Of a DNA stretch of 37,835 bases, positions 23,716 through 32,030 are shown piece by piece. Position 1 is the first letter of the stretch. Every line of letters starts with the position of its first letter. This stretch comes from Burkholderiales bacterium. GTDB taxonomy: Bacteria > Pseudomonadota > Gammaproteobacteria > Burkholderiales > SG8-39. The stretch lies in assembly GCA_026416295.1 (NCBI GenBank), contig JAOAFL010000029.1, forward strand, positions 1 to 37,835, written 5' to 3'. The notes beneath the pieces are model-generated. The model did no database searches. It saw only the letters and a list, made by a program, of their open reading frames with translations, and was not told where the DNA came from. Position numbers and translations under genes: made by a program.

Positions 23716-25020
23716 TCAGAGCGCCTCGACGAGCATCGCGCCACCCAGGCCCCCGCCGATGCAGATCGCCGCCATCCCGCGTTTCGCGTTCTTGCGCCGG
23801 AGGACCTTGACGAGGTGCAGCACGATGCGGGCGCCGGAGGCGCCGACCGGGTGGCCGAGCGCGACGGCGCCGCCGTCGACGTTCAGCCGCTCCTCGTCGA
23901 GCGCGCCGAGCGCACCGTCGAGCCCGAGTTCCGTCCGGCAGTACGCGGCGTCCTTCCACGCGGCGAGGCACGCGAGCACCTGCGCGGCGAACGCCTCGTT
24001 GATCTCCCAGTAGTCCACCGCCTCGAGCGAAAGCCGGTGGCGGAGGAGGATCGGGGTTGCCGCGTGCACCGGACCGAGCCCCATCTGCGCCGGATCGAGC
24101 CCCGCCCACTGCGAATCGACGATGCGCGCGATCGGCGCGAGATCGTGCCGGCGCACCGCCTCCTCGGAGGCGAGCACGAGCCACGCCGCGCCGTCGGTGA
24201 TCTGCGAGCTGTTGCCCGGCGTGATGTTGCCGTATTTGCGGTCGAAGAAGGGCTTGAGCTTCGCGAGCCCCTCCATCGAGGAGTCGCGCCGCACGCCGTC
24301 GTCGAGCGAATAGACGTTGCCGCGCGCGTCGTAGAGCGCTTCGACCTCGCCGCCGCCTGCCGCGAGCACCCCTTCGTCCTGGGCGCGCGCGGCGCGCTGG
24401 TGGCTGCGCACCGAAAAGGCGTCCATCTGCGCGCGCGTGATGCGGAAGCGGTACGCGAGGTTCTCGGCCGTCTGGCCCATCAGCAGCCCCACCATCGGGT
24501 CGGTGAGCCCCTTCATGATGCCGATGACCGGCCGGAACATCCTCGCGAGCGGAACCCGCGCGAAGTGCGCCGCGCGCGCGAGCGGCGTTTTCGCCTGCAT
24601 CAGGTCGGCGAACCAGACGACGACCTTCTCGGGGTAGAGGAGCGGGGCGCGCGAGAGGGCATCGACGCCGCCGGCGAGCACGAGATGCGAGCGCCCGGCG
24701 AGGATGTTGGCGATCCCCGAGTCGATCGCCTGCATCCCGGAGGCGCAGTTTCGCATCACGGTCCAGCCCTGGACCTTCTCGCCGCACCCCATGCGAAGCG
24801 CGACGACGCGGCCGATGTTCACTTCGTCGCCCGAGGGCGCCGCGCAGCCGAGGATCACCTCGTCGAGGTCCCGGGGATCGAACTTCTGGCGCACGAGGAG
24901 CGAGCGGCCCGCTTGCGTCGCCAGGTCCGAGGCGGCGAACGGCCCGGGGCGGTTCTTCGCTTTCAGAAACGGGGTGCGCGCGCCGTCCACGATGTAGATC
25001 GGCTTGGCGAATCCGGCCAT
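23716..25020 (-). CDS. Acetyl-CoA acyltransferase (thiolase, FadI-like beta subunit)
   Basis: 434 residues. Nucleophile Cys92 in RNCASGMQAIDSG; NVDGGAVALGHPVGASG carries the conserved His of the second active-site loop; CIGGGLGGAML near the C terminus carries the second catalytic Cys. The long insert around residues 120-190 (LLYPEKVVVWFADLMQ) is the FadI-type membrane-associating/complex loop region. It cleaves 3-ketoacyl-CoA to acetyl-CoA and a shortened acyl-CoA, the last step of the cycle. AGGAG lies 6 bases before the ATG. It is third in the tetR-fadE-thiolase-fadB operon, 23 bases after fadE. Confidence 0.95.
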   Translation of the reverse strand: MAGFAKPIYIVDGARTPFLKAKNRPGPFAASDLATQAGRSLLVRQKFDPRDLDEVILGCAAPSGDEVNIGRVVALRMGCGEKVQGWTVMRNCASGMQAIDSGIANILAGRSHLVLAGGVDALSRAPLLYPEKVVVWFADLMQAKTPLARAAHFARVPLARMFRPVIGIMKGLTDPMVGLLMGQTAENLAYRFRITRAQMDAFSVRSHQRAARAQDEGVLAAGGGEVEALYDARGNVYSLDDGVRRDSSMEGLAKLKPFFDRKYGNITPGNSSQITDGAAWLVLASEEAVRRHDLAPIARIVDSQWAGLDPAQMGLGPVHAATPILLRHRLSLEAVDYWEINEAFAAQVLACLAAWKDAAYCRTELGLDGALGALDEERLNVDGGAVALGHPVGASGARIVLHLVKVLRRKNAKRGMAAICIGGGLGGAMLVEAL

Positions 25021-25043
25021 CGGATCTCCTTCGTCGGTGCGTT

Positions 25044-27527
25044 TCAGGCGGCGGCGCGGGCGCGCGCTTCGCGTTCGCGCTCGAGCTTTTGCACGATCTC
25101 CGCGCGCCCGAAGTCGGGCGGGAAGTCGTCCACGCGGATCGCCTGCCTGCGCAGCGCCTCCTTTCTCTGCCACTCGGCGTATTCGTCGGCGGTGAGAATC
25201 CCGCGCTCGCGCGCAAGCGCCGCGGTGTCCAGCCCCGGGCGCACCGCGAGCGCGCCGCTCCGCACCGCCTCGCGCAGCTTCTTCTCGATCGGCTCGCAGC
25301 GCACGGTGGCGAGGAACGCCGCTTCGAGCACCGCGGTGGCGTCGTGCTCGCCGCGCGCGCGATAGACGCCGGCGGTCAGCCGCTCGCGCGCGGTGCCGGG
25401 CTCGAGGACCAGCTTCGCGCAGCGGTGGTTGTGCCGGTCTTTGGGCGGCCGGAACGGCGTGCCGAGCGGAAACACCGCAAGGCGCAGAAAGCGCCGCAGC
25501 CAGGCGAGCGGAAAGTTCGCGTAGATCGCGTCGATCGCCTGCTGCGCCTGCCAGAGCGCATCGCGCACCGCCCAGTGAACGAGCGGCAGGTCCTCCCTCT
25601 GCCGGCCCTCGTCCTCGTAGCGCTTGAGGGTCGCCGAGATGAGATACATCATCGAGAGCACGTCGCCCAGCCGCGCCGAGATCTTCTCCTTGCGCTTGAG
25701 CGCGCCGCCCATCGCGAGCATCGAGACGTCGGCGAGGAACGCGAACGCGGCCGAAAGGTGCGAGACCCGCTGATAGTAGCGGCGCGTCTCGGGCGCGCAG
25801 CGCGCGGGCGCAGGCGCAAGCCGAGAGCCGGTGAGACCGTGCACGAACGAGCGCGCGGCGTTGGCGATCACGTGGCCGATGTGCGAAGTGAAGGCGTCGT
25901 CGAACTCGATCGAGGCGGCCTCGCCCGACAGTTCTTTTGCGGCGCGCATCTCGCGAAGCACGTACGGGTGGCAGCGGATCGCGCCCTGGCCGAAGATGAT
26001 GAGGCTGCGCGTGAGGATGTTCGCCCCTTCCACCGTGATGCCGACCGGCATCACCTGATAGCCGCGCCCGACCCAGTTGTTGGGTCCCAGGCAAATGCCC
26101 TTGCCGCCGTGAATGTCCATCGCGTCGTTCACGCACTGGCGCGCGCGCTCGGTCATGTGGTACTTCGCGATCGCCGACAGCACCGCCGGCCGCTCGCCGA
26201 GGTCCACCGCGCCGGCGGTCATCACGCGGACCGCGTCCATCAGATACGCGTTCGCGGCGATGCGGCCGAGCGCCTCCTCGACGCCCTCGAGCCGCCCGAT
26301 CGGGGTTCGGAACTGGCTGCGCACCCGCGCATATGCGCCGGTTGCGCGCGCGAGCGCCTTCGCACCGCCGGCCGAGGAGGCCGGAAGCGAGATCGCGCGA
26401 CCGGCGGCGAGGCACCCCATCAGCATCATCCAGCCGCGGCCGGCGTATTTCGGCCCGCCGATGATCCAGTCGATCGGCATGAAGACGTCGCGGCCGCGGA
26501 TCGGGCCGTTCTGGAACGCGGCGTTGAGCGGCAGGTGCCGGCGGCCGATCTCGACGCCGGGGGTGTCGGCGGGAACGAGGGCAAGGGTGATCCCGAGGTC
26601 TTCCCTTTCGCCGAGGAGGTGCTCGGGGTCGTACAGACGGAAGGCGAGGCCGACCAAGGTCGCCACGGGCGCGAGCGTGATGTAGCGCTTGTCCCAGGAG
26701 ACGCGCATGCCGAGCGTTTCCTTGCCCTGCCACATGCCGCGGCAGACCACGCCGGTGTCGGGAATCGACGCGGCGTCCGATCCGGCCTCCGGGTTCGTGA
26801 GCGCAAAGCAGGGGATTTCCTGCCCGCGGGCGAGCCGCGGCAGGTAGTAGTCCTTCTGCGCCTCGGTGCCGTAGTGAAGCAGCAGTTCCGCCGGCCCGAG
26901 CGAATTGGGCACCATGACGCTCACCGCGAGCGCGTTCGAGCGCGTCGAGAGCTTGGTCACCACCGCCGAGTGCGCGAGCGCCGAAAACCCGAGCCCGCCG
27001 TACTTCTTCGGGATGATGATGCCGAAGAAGCCCTTGTCCTTGAGGTACTGCCAGACCTCGGGCGGCAGGTCGTAGCGCTCGTGCGTCACCTCCCAGTCGT
27101 TCACCATCGCGCACACTTCCTCGACCGGGCCGTCGAGGAACGCCTGCTCCTCGGGCGAGAGCGTCGGGGCGGGCACCGAAAGAAGCTTGTCCCAGTCCGG
27201 CTTGCCCGAGAAAAGCTCGCGGTCCCACCAGACGGTGCCCGCCTCGATCGCCTCTTTCTCGGTCTGCGACATGTCGGGAAGCATCCGGCGATAGAGCGCG
27301 AGCACCGGGTCGCTGAGAAGTCTTCGGCGAAGGTGCGGGACGTTGAGCGCGGCTGCCGCTGCGGCGAATGCGCCCGCGAGGGCAAGCGCGGTGCCGGCGC
27401 CCGCCTCGAGCGCGATCGCCCAGGTGGCGAGCAAGAGGCCCGCGCCCGCGGTCCACACCGCGAGCGGCGCCTGAAAGTAGGCGAGCGCGAAAAATACGAC
27501 GACGGTGCCTGCAACAAAGCCGCTCAT
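25044..27527 (-). CDS. fadE: Acyl-CoA dehydrogenase FadE, with C-terminal DUF1974 region
   Basis: 827 residues, close to E. coli FadE (814). Two N-terminal hydrophobic helices (residues ~4-60) anchor it to the inner membrane. The acyl-CoA dehydrogenase core (~75-510) contains CFALTNPEAGSDAAS and the FAD-site segment QFRTPIGRLEGVEEALGR, then DIHGGKGICLGPNNWVGRGYQ. The remaining ~300 residues are the long FadE-specific extension (DUF1974). It catalyses the first, FAD-linked step of beta-oxidation on medium/long acyl-CoAs and passes electrons to ETF. It sits directly behind its likely TetR regulator (28-base gap), with GGGAGA before the ATG. Confidence 0.96.
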   Translation of the reverse strand: MSGFVAGTVVVFFALAYFQAPLAVWTAGAGLLLATWAIALEAGAGTALALAGAFAAAAAALNVPHLRRRLLSDPVLALYRRMLPDMSQTEKEAIEAGTVWWDRELFSGKPDWDKLLSVPAPTLSPEEQAFLDGPVEEVCAMVNDWEVTHERYDLPPEVWQYLKDKGFFGIIIPKKYGGLGFSALAHSAVVTKLSTRSNALAVSVMVPNSLGPAELLLHYGTEAQKDYYLPRLARGQEIPCFALTNPEAGSDAASIPDTGVVCRGMWQGKETLGMRVSWDKRYITLAPVATLVGLAFRLYDPEHLLGEREDLGITLALVPADTPGVEIGRRHLPLNAAFQNGPIRGRDVFMPIDWIIGGPKYAGRGWMMLMGCLAAGRAISLPASSAGGAKALARATGAYARVRSQFRTPIGRLEGVEEALGRIAANAYLMDAVRVMTAGAVDLGERPAVLSAIAKYHMTERARQCVNDAMDIHGGKGICLGPNNWVGRGYQVMPVGITVEGANILTRSLIIFGQGAIRCHPYVLREMRAAKELSGEAASIEFDDAFTSHIGHVIANAARSFVHGLTGSRLAPAPARCAPETRRYYQRVSHLSAAFAFLADVSMLAMGGALKRKEKISARLGDVLSMMYLISATLKRYEDEGRQREDLPLVHWAVRDALWQAQQAIDAIYANFPLAWLRRFLRLAVFPLGTPFRPPKDRHNHRCAKLVLEPGTARERLTAGVYRARGEHDATAVLEAAFLATVRCEPIEKKLREAVRSGALAVRPGLDTAALARERGILTADEYAEWQRKEALRRQAIRVDDFPPDFGRAEIVQKLEREREARARAAA

Positions 27528-27555
27528 AGCGGTCTCCCCGGACGTTGTCGGCCGC

Positions 27556-28239
27556 CTAGGCCGCCTCCTCGATCGCGCAGGACCGCGGCAGCGGCGCGAG
27601 CAGCCCCGCGGCGAGAAACGCCGCGAGGCGCTCCTCGAGCAGCTGCGCGTTGTAGCGGTCCTCGGGCTTGCAGCCGGCGATCAGCCGCACGGTGTCGGTG
27701 GCCGCGAGCGTGTAGGCGAGCGTGCCGAACATGAAATGCATGCGCCAGACGAGTTCCTCGCGCGGCATGTGCGCGAGCGCCCGCTCGAACGCGGCCTTGT
27801 AGCGCGCCATCGCCGGCGCATAGAGCGCGCCGATCAGATGCCGGATCTCGCGCGCGGGCTCGGTGTAGGCGCGACCGAGCAGCCGCACGAAATTGCGGCC
27901 GCCGCCCTGCGCGTCCTCGAGAAGCCGCAGGCTCGGGGCGACGAAGGCGCGGATGATCGCCTCGGGCGCGAGCGCCGCCCCTCGCGCCTCGTTCTCCAGC
28001 CGGTCGAGCGCCGCGATGCGCGCGGCGTTCATCGGGTCGAGCCGGCGCCGGAACACCGCCTCGACGAGCGCGTGCTTCGAGCCGAAGTGGTAGTTGACGG
28101 CTGCGAGGTTGACGTTCGCCCGCGCGGTGATCATGCGCATCGAGGTGCCCTCGAACCCGTGCTGCATGAACAGCGCCTCGGCCGCATCGAGGATGCGGCT
28201 GCGGGTGTCGGCGGGCGGCTTGACGGCGCGCAGGGGCAC
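27556..28239 (-). CDS. TetR-family repressor of fatty-acid oxidation (PsrA/FadP-like)
   Basis: 227 residues. N-terminal TetR helix-turn-helix at ~12-58 (ILDAAEALFMQHGFEGTSM, then NLAAVNYHFGSKHALVEAVF). The ligand-binding C-terminal domain includes FVRLLGRAYTEP and WRMHFMFGTLAYTL, as in the PsrA/FadP group that binds long-chain acyl-CoA or fatty acids. It is the first gene of the operon, and an 18-base palindrome lies 11 bases before its start and over its probable transcription start, so auto-repression and repression of the whole fad operon are likely. Start is GTG at 28237-28239; the ribosome site is weak (AGGG). Confidence 0.9.
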   Translation of the reverse strand: MPLRAVKPPADTRSRILDAAEALFMQHGFEGTSMRMITARANVNLAAVNYHFGSKHALVEAVFRRRLDPMNAARIAALDRLENEARGAALAPEAIIRAFVAPSLRLLEDAQGGGRNFVRLLGRAYTEPAREIRHLIGALYAPAMARYKAAFERALAHMPREELVWRMHFMFGTLAYTLAATDTVRLIAGCKPEDRYNAQLLEERLAAFLAAGLLAPLPRSCAIEEAA

Positions 28240-28250
28240 GGCGGACCCTG

Positions 28251-28268
28251 TTCAAACGGACGTTTGAA
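28251..28268. promoter_or_regulatory. PsrA/FadP-like operator
   Basis: TTCAAACG GA CGTTTGAA: two perfect 8-base arms around a 2-base centre. The inner CAAAC-N4-GTTTG agrees with the PsrA box (G/CAAAC N2-4 GTTTG/C) known for the TetR regulator of fatty-acid oxidation. It touches the -10 element of the minus-strand promoter and covers its expected start point, a classic repressor position. Confidence 0.75.
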
Positions 28269-28296
28269 GGCTATCTGCGCGGGCTTTCTGCGTCAA
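28268..28296 (-). promoter_or_regulatory. Promoter of the tetR-fadE-thiolase-fadB-yciA operon
   Basis: On the minus strand: -35 TTGACG (28291-28296), 17-base spacer, -10 TAGCCT (28268-28273). The -35 is one base from consensus. The operator overlaps the last base of the -10, and the transcription start should fall within the operator. Confidence 0.6.
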
Positions 28297-28317
28297 GGGC
28301 TTGCGCGCCGCTGCGAC

Positions 28318-28323
28318 TAGAAT
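28318..28323 (+). promoter_or_regulatory. Putative -10 element of the ABC exporter gene
   Basis: TAGAAT, 12 bases before the ATG at 28336. No matching -35 at normal spacing (a TTGCGC at 28301-28306 is too close). If used, the leader would be only a few bases. Confidence 0.35.
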
Positions 28324-28335
28324 GTCGCCCTTCGC

Positions 28336-30159
28336 ATGGCTACGCACCGCCACGATCGGGCGGCGCCGACGCAGCCGCTCTCGGGAGCGGAGTGGCGCGT
28401 GCTGCCGCTCCTTTGGCCCTACCTCTGGGAATACCGCGGGCGGGTCGCCGCGGCGCTCGCCTGCCTCGTCGCCGCCAAGCTCGCGAACGTCGGCGTGCCG
28501 CTCGTCATGAAGGAAGTGGTCGACCGGCTCGATCCGCGGCTTGCGGCGCTCGCGGTGCCGGGGGCGCTGCTCGCGATCTACGGGCTGCTGCGCTTCGCGA
28601 CCACGCTGTTTGCCGAGCTGCGCGACGTGCTGTTCGTGCGCGTCACGCAGCGCGCGATCCGGCGCGCCGCGCTCGGGGTGTTTCGCCACCTGCACAGCCT
28701 GTCGCTGCGGTTTCACCTGGAGCGCCAGACCGGCGGCATGACGCGCGACATCGAGCGCGGCACGCGCGGCATCTCGACGCTGCTTTCCTACCTCGTCTTC
28801 TCGATTCTGCCGGTGATCCTCGAGTTCGCGCTGGTCGCCGCGGTGCTGCTGGGCCGCTTCGACTGGCGTTTTGCCGCGGTCACCTTCGGCGCGGTCGCCG
28901 CCTACGTCGCGTTCACCGTGGCGGTCACCGAGTGGCGCATGGAGATCCGGCGCCGCGCGAACGAGCTCGACTCGCGCGCGAACACGCGCGCGATCGACAG
29001 CCTGCTCAACTACGAGACGGTGAAGTACTTCGGCAACGAGGAGTACGAAGCGCGCCGCTACGACGAAAGCCTGCAGAAGCACGAAACCGCGGCGGTGAAA
29101 AGCGAGGCGTCGCTCGGACTGCTCAACATCGGCCAGAGCTTGATCATCGCGGCGGCGGTCACCGCGCTCATGTTCCTCGCCGCCGAGGGCGTGGTCGCGG
29201 GCGCGTTCACCGTCGGCGACCTCGTGCTCGTCAACGGCCTGCTCATCCAGCTCTACATCCCGCTCAACTTCCTCGGCATGGTTTACCGCGAGGTGAAGCA
29301 GTCGCTGCTCGACATGGACCGCATGTTCCGGCTGCTCGCCGAGCGGCGCGAGATCGAGGACCGGCCGGGCGCGCAAGAGCTGCCGCCGGGCCCGGCGAGC
29401 GTCGAGTTCCGCGAGGTGGACTTTTCCTACGAGCCGGCGCGGAAAATCCTGCGCCGCGTCTCGTTCACGATCCCGGCCGGCCGGCGCGTCGCGGTCGTCG
29501 GCCCCTCGGGCTCGGGCAAATCGACGCTCGCGCGGCTCCTTTATCGCTTCTACGACGTCACCGGCGGCGCGATCCTCGTCTGCGGGCGCGACGTGCGCGA
29601 GGTGCGCCAGGCGAGCCTGCGCGCTGCGATCGGCATCGTGCCGCAGGACACCGTGCTCTTCAACGACACGATCGGCTACAACATCCGCTACGGTCGGCCG
29701 ACGGCGAGCGACGCCGAGGTGGTGGAGGCGGCGCGCGCCGCGCACATCCACGATTTCATCGAGTCGCTGCCGCAGAAGTACGAGACGATGGTCGGCGAGC
29801 GGGGCCTGAAGCTCTCCGGCGGCGAAAAGCAGCGCGTGGCGATCGCGCGGGCGCTGCTGAAGAACCCGAGGATCCTCATCTTCGACGAGGCGACCTCGGC
29901 GCTCGACTCCAAGTCGGAAAAGGCGATCCAGGCGGAGCTGGAACGCATCGCGCAGGGCCGCACCACGCTCGTCATCGCGCACCGGCTCTCGACGGTGATG
30001 GACGCCGACGAGATCCTCGTGCTCGTGCGCGGCGAGATCGTCGAGCGCGGCACGCACCGCGAGCTGCTTGCCGCCGGTGGCGAATACGCCCGCATGTGGG
30101 CGCTGCAGCAGCAGGCGGCGGCGGCCGAAGCGGTGCTCGAGCAGGCGCGCACGGCGTAG
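28336..30159 (+). CDS. Atm1/HMT1-type ABC exporter (permease-ATPase half transporter)
   Basis: 607 residues. Membrane domain ~25-330 with about six helices, then the ATPase: Walker [10 protein letters not shown] (389-397), signature LSGGEKQR (493-500), Walker B ILIFDE (513-518) and a following H-loop (IAHRLST). The membrane part has the ATM1 hallmarks [10 protein letters not shown] and [20 protein letters not shown], which form the glutathione-conjugate site in bacterial Atm1 homologues. It probably exports glutathione-bound metals, persulfides or GSSG as a homodimer in the inner membrane. The window also carries glutathione reductase and a GST. Divergent from the fad operon with 96 bases between starts. 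Confidence 0.93.
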   Translation: MATHRHDRAAPTQPLSGAEWRVLPLLWPYLWEYRGRVAAALACLVAAKLANVGVPLVMKEVVDRLDPRLAALAVPGALLAIYGLLRFATTLFAELRDVLFVRVTQRAIRRAALGVFRHLHSLSLRFHLERQTGGMTRDIERGTRGISTLLSYLVFSILPVILEFALVAAVLLGRFDWRFAAVTFGAVAAYVAFTVAVTEWRMEIRRRANELDSRANTRAIDSLLNYETVKYFGNEEYEARRYDESLQKHETAAVKSEASLGLLNIGQSLIIAAAVTALMFLAAEGVVAGAFTVGDLVLVNGLLIQLYIPLNFLGMVYREVKQSLLDMDRMFRLLAERREIEDRPGAQELPPGPASVEFREVDFSYEPARKILRRVSFTIPAGRRVAVVGPSGSGKSTLARLLYRFYDVTGGAILVCGRDVREVRQASLRAAIGIVPQDTVLFNDTIGYNIRYGRPTASDAEVVEAARAAHIHDFIESLPQKYETMVGERGLKLSGGEKQRVAIARALLKNPRILIFDEATSALDSKSEKAIQAELERIAQGRTTLVIAHRLSTVMDADEILVLVRGEIVERGTHRELLAAGGEYARMWALQQQAAAAEAVLEQARTA

Positions 30160-30179
30160 GCGCCGCGAGCGGGCGCGCC

Positions 30180-30206
30180 CGGTTTCGAAACCGCGCGAAG
30201 TTTCGC
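30180..30206. repeat. Two adjacent palindromes in the ABC exporter / PBP7-like gap
   Basis: CGGTTTCGAAACCG (30180-30193) is a perfect 14-base palindrome. It is followed by GCGAA-GT-TTCGC (30195-30206), arms of 5. No T run follows, so this is not a normal intrinsic terminator. It lies ~20-45 bases upstream of the promoter of the next gene, a suitable place for a regulator to bind. Confidence 0.5.
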
Positions 30207-30226
30207 CTCCAGACCGTTCATTCCGC

Positions 30227-30256
30227 TTGCGTTTCGGGCGCCCGCGCGGCTAAACT
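30227..30256 (+). promoter_or_regulatory. Promoter of the PBP7-like peptidase gene
   Basis: -35 TTGCGT (30227-30232), 18-base spacer, -10 TAAACT (30251-30256). The ATG follows 25 bases after the -10. Spacing and position are reasonable in this GC-rich background. Confidence 0.45.
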
Positions 30257-30281
30257 GCGCGCGCCCGAGAACAAGACCAAG

Positions 30282-31163
30282 ATGCGCGCCGGAGAGGAGA
30301 GGCACCTGCACCGACTGGAAAAAATCGTCGCTGCGGCCGCGCTCGCCGCGGTCCTCGCCCTCGCGATCGGTTTCGCGCAGGCGCGCGAGCCGCGCGCCGA
30401 GTCCGAGCGGCTCGCGCTTCGTTCGAGCGCCGCGCTCGTTCAGGACGCAGCGAGCGGCGAGACGCTCTACGCGAAGAACGATTCCGCGGTGGTGCCGATC
30501 GCTTCGCTCACGAAGCTGATGACCGCGCTCGTCATCGTCGAGTCGGGCGTCGACCTCGCGCAGCGCGTCGTGATCAGCGAGGAGGACTTCGACACGCTGA
30601 AGGGCACGCGCTCGCGGCTCGCCGCGGGCTCGGTGTTCACGCGCGAGGAGCTGCTGCTCCTTGCGCTGATGGCCTCGGAAAACCGCGCGGCGGCGGCGCT
30701 CGCGCGCACCTTCCCCGGCGGCACCGCGGCGTTCGTCGCGCAGATGAACGCGCGCGCGCGCCTGCTCGGCATGGCCGATACCCGGTTCGTCGACGCGAGC
30801 GGCCTGTCGCCCGCGAACGTCTCGAGCGCGCACGATCTTGCGCGGCTCGCTGCCGCCGCCTACGCGCATCCGATCATCCGCGAGTACTCGGTCCGGGAGC
30901 GCGCCGTCGTGCAGGTCTTCGGCCGGCCGCAGGAGTTCCGCAACACGAACGCGCTCGTTCGCAGCGGCCAGTGGGACATCGGGCTGTCCAAGACCGGCTA
31001 CATCGCCGAGGCGGGTCGGTGCCTCGTCATGCGCGTTCGCATGGCCTCGCGCGATCTGGTCGTCGTGCTGCTCGACTCCTGGGGCAAGCACTCGCGCGCG
31101 GCCGACGCCGCGCGCATCCGCCGCTGGCTGGAGACGAGCGCCGCGCGCTCCCCGCGCGGCTAG
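30282..31163 (+). CDS. D-alanyl-D-alanine endopeptidase/carboxypeptidase (PBP7-like, peptidase S11)
   Basis: 293 residues. N-terminal signal peptide (hydrophobic IVAAAALAAVLALAIGFAQA, cleavage near residue 34). The three penicillin-binding motifs are complete: SLTK (Ser75, Lys78), SEN (132-134) and KTG (237-239). The length and lack of a long C-terminal domain fit PBP7/PbpG, which trims peptide cross-links in the periplasmic cell wall, better than PBP5 (DacA), which carries an extra C-terminal domain. ATG at 30282 gives a positively charged n-region before the signal core; the frame is open upstream but inside the ABC gene's shadow. It has its own promoter. Confidence 0.9.
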   Translation: MRAGEERHLHRLEKIVAAAALAAVLALAIGFAQAREPRAESERLALRSSAALVQDAASGETLYAKNDSAVVPIASLTKLMTALVIVESGVDLAQRVVISEEDFDTLKGTRSRLAAGSVFTREELLLLALMASENRAAAALARTFPGGTAAFVAQMNARARLLGMADTRFVDASGLSPANVSSAHDLARLAAAAYAHPIIREYSVRERAVVQVFGRPQEFRNTNALVRSGQWDIGLSKTGYIAEAGRCLVMRVRMASRDLVVVLLDSWGKHSRAADAARIRRWLETSAARSPRG

Positions 31164-31172
31164 ATCCCGCGC

Positions 31173-31964
31173 CTACGCCGCCCCGATCCGGCGCTCGTCG
31201 CGCCGCCAGCCGATCGCGCGGCCGATGCGTTCGGCGGCCTCCTTCACCAGCGGCCCCCAGTGCGGTTTCATGCGCTCGGCGGGCGACGAGATCGAAAGCG
31301 CGGCGACCAGGCGCCCGCTGTCGTCGCGCACCGGCGCGGCGACGCAGCGCACGCCGATTTCGGCTTCCTCGTTGTCGGTCGCCCAGCCGGTACGCTGGAT
31401 GCGTTCCAGTTCCCGCTCGAGCTGCGCGACCGCGGTGATCGAGTTCTTCGTGAGCGCCCGCAGGCCGGTGCGCCGCGCGTAGTCGCGAAGGCGCGCAAAG
31501 CCGTCCTCCAGCAGAAAGAGCTTTCCGGCGGCGGTCACATGAAGGGGCGCCCGCGTGCCCACCACGTGCACCACGCGCATCGCCGCGCGCCCCGAGGAGG
31601 TTCGCTCGACGTACACGATCTCGTCGTCGTGGCGCACGGTGAGGTTGACGGTCTCCCCCGTCTGCGCGTGCAGCTCGCGCATCACCGGCAGCGCCCACTC
31701 GCGCACGTTGATGCGCGACTTCACCAGGTTGCCGAGCTCGAGCAGCCGCATGCCGAGCCGGTAGGTGCCGGGCTCCATGCGGTCGACGAACCGTTCGGCC
31801 GCCATCGCCGAAAGGATGCGGTGCGCGGTCGAGGGATGCAGACCGGCGTAGTGCGCGACCTGCTTGAGCCCGAGCGGCTCCGGGTGCTCGGCGAGCACGT
31901 CGAGCAGCCTGATCATGCGCTCGATCACCTGGATCGGGTTTTTCTGCGGGGCGCGCCCGGCCAT
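31173..31964 (-). CDS. IclR-family transcriptional regulator
   Basis: 263 residues. N-terminal winged helix-turn-helix at ~12-75 (LKQVAHYAGLHPSTAHRILSAM), then the IclR effector domain with LHAQTGETVNLTVRHDDEIVYVER, the LHVTAAGKLFL segment and the late cluster IGVRCVAAPV ... ALSISSPAERM. IclR proteins usually sense small carboxylic acids and control an adjacent catabolic operon. The gene is divergent from the FMN 2-hydroxyacid oxidase gene with 66 bases between starts, which makes that gene the probable target. Start is ATG 31962-31964; TAGAAT lies 10 bases upstream. Confidence 0.92.
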   Translation of the reverse strand: MAGRAPQKNPIQVIERMIRLLDVLAEHPEPLGLKQVAHYAGLHPSTAHRILSAMAAERFVDRMEPGTYRLGMRLLELGNLVKSRINVREWALPVMRELHAQTGETVNLTVRHDDEIVYVERTSSGRAAMRVVHVVGTRAPLHVTAAGKLFLLEDGFARLRDYARRTGLRALTKNSITAVAQLERELERIQRTGWATDNEEAEIGVRCVAAPVRDDSGRLVAALSISSPAERMKPHWGPLVKEAAERIGRAIGWRRDERRIGAA

Positions 31965-31974
31965 CGCGGCCGCG

Positions 31975-31980
31975 ATTCTA
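31975..31980 (-). promoter_or_regulatory. Putative -10 element of the IclR gene
   Basis: TAGAAT on the minus strand, 10 bases before the ATG. On the other strand TACACT (32018-32023) lies 7 bases before the 2-hydroxyacid oxidase ATG. No -35 is seen for either. Confidence 0.35.
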
Positions 31981-32030
31981 TCCCACGATGCGAAACGCGC
32001 TCGTGCCGGGCGCGTCGTACACTTCGCCCC

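Noticed and set aside
21537-23810. 757-codon open frame on the plus strand
   Set aside because: Antisense to the well-supported fadB and thioesterase genes; Arg/Glu-rich low-complexity translation typical of the shadow frame in GC-rich DNA.
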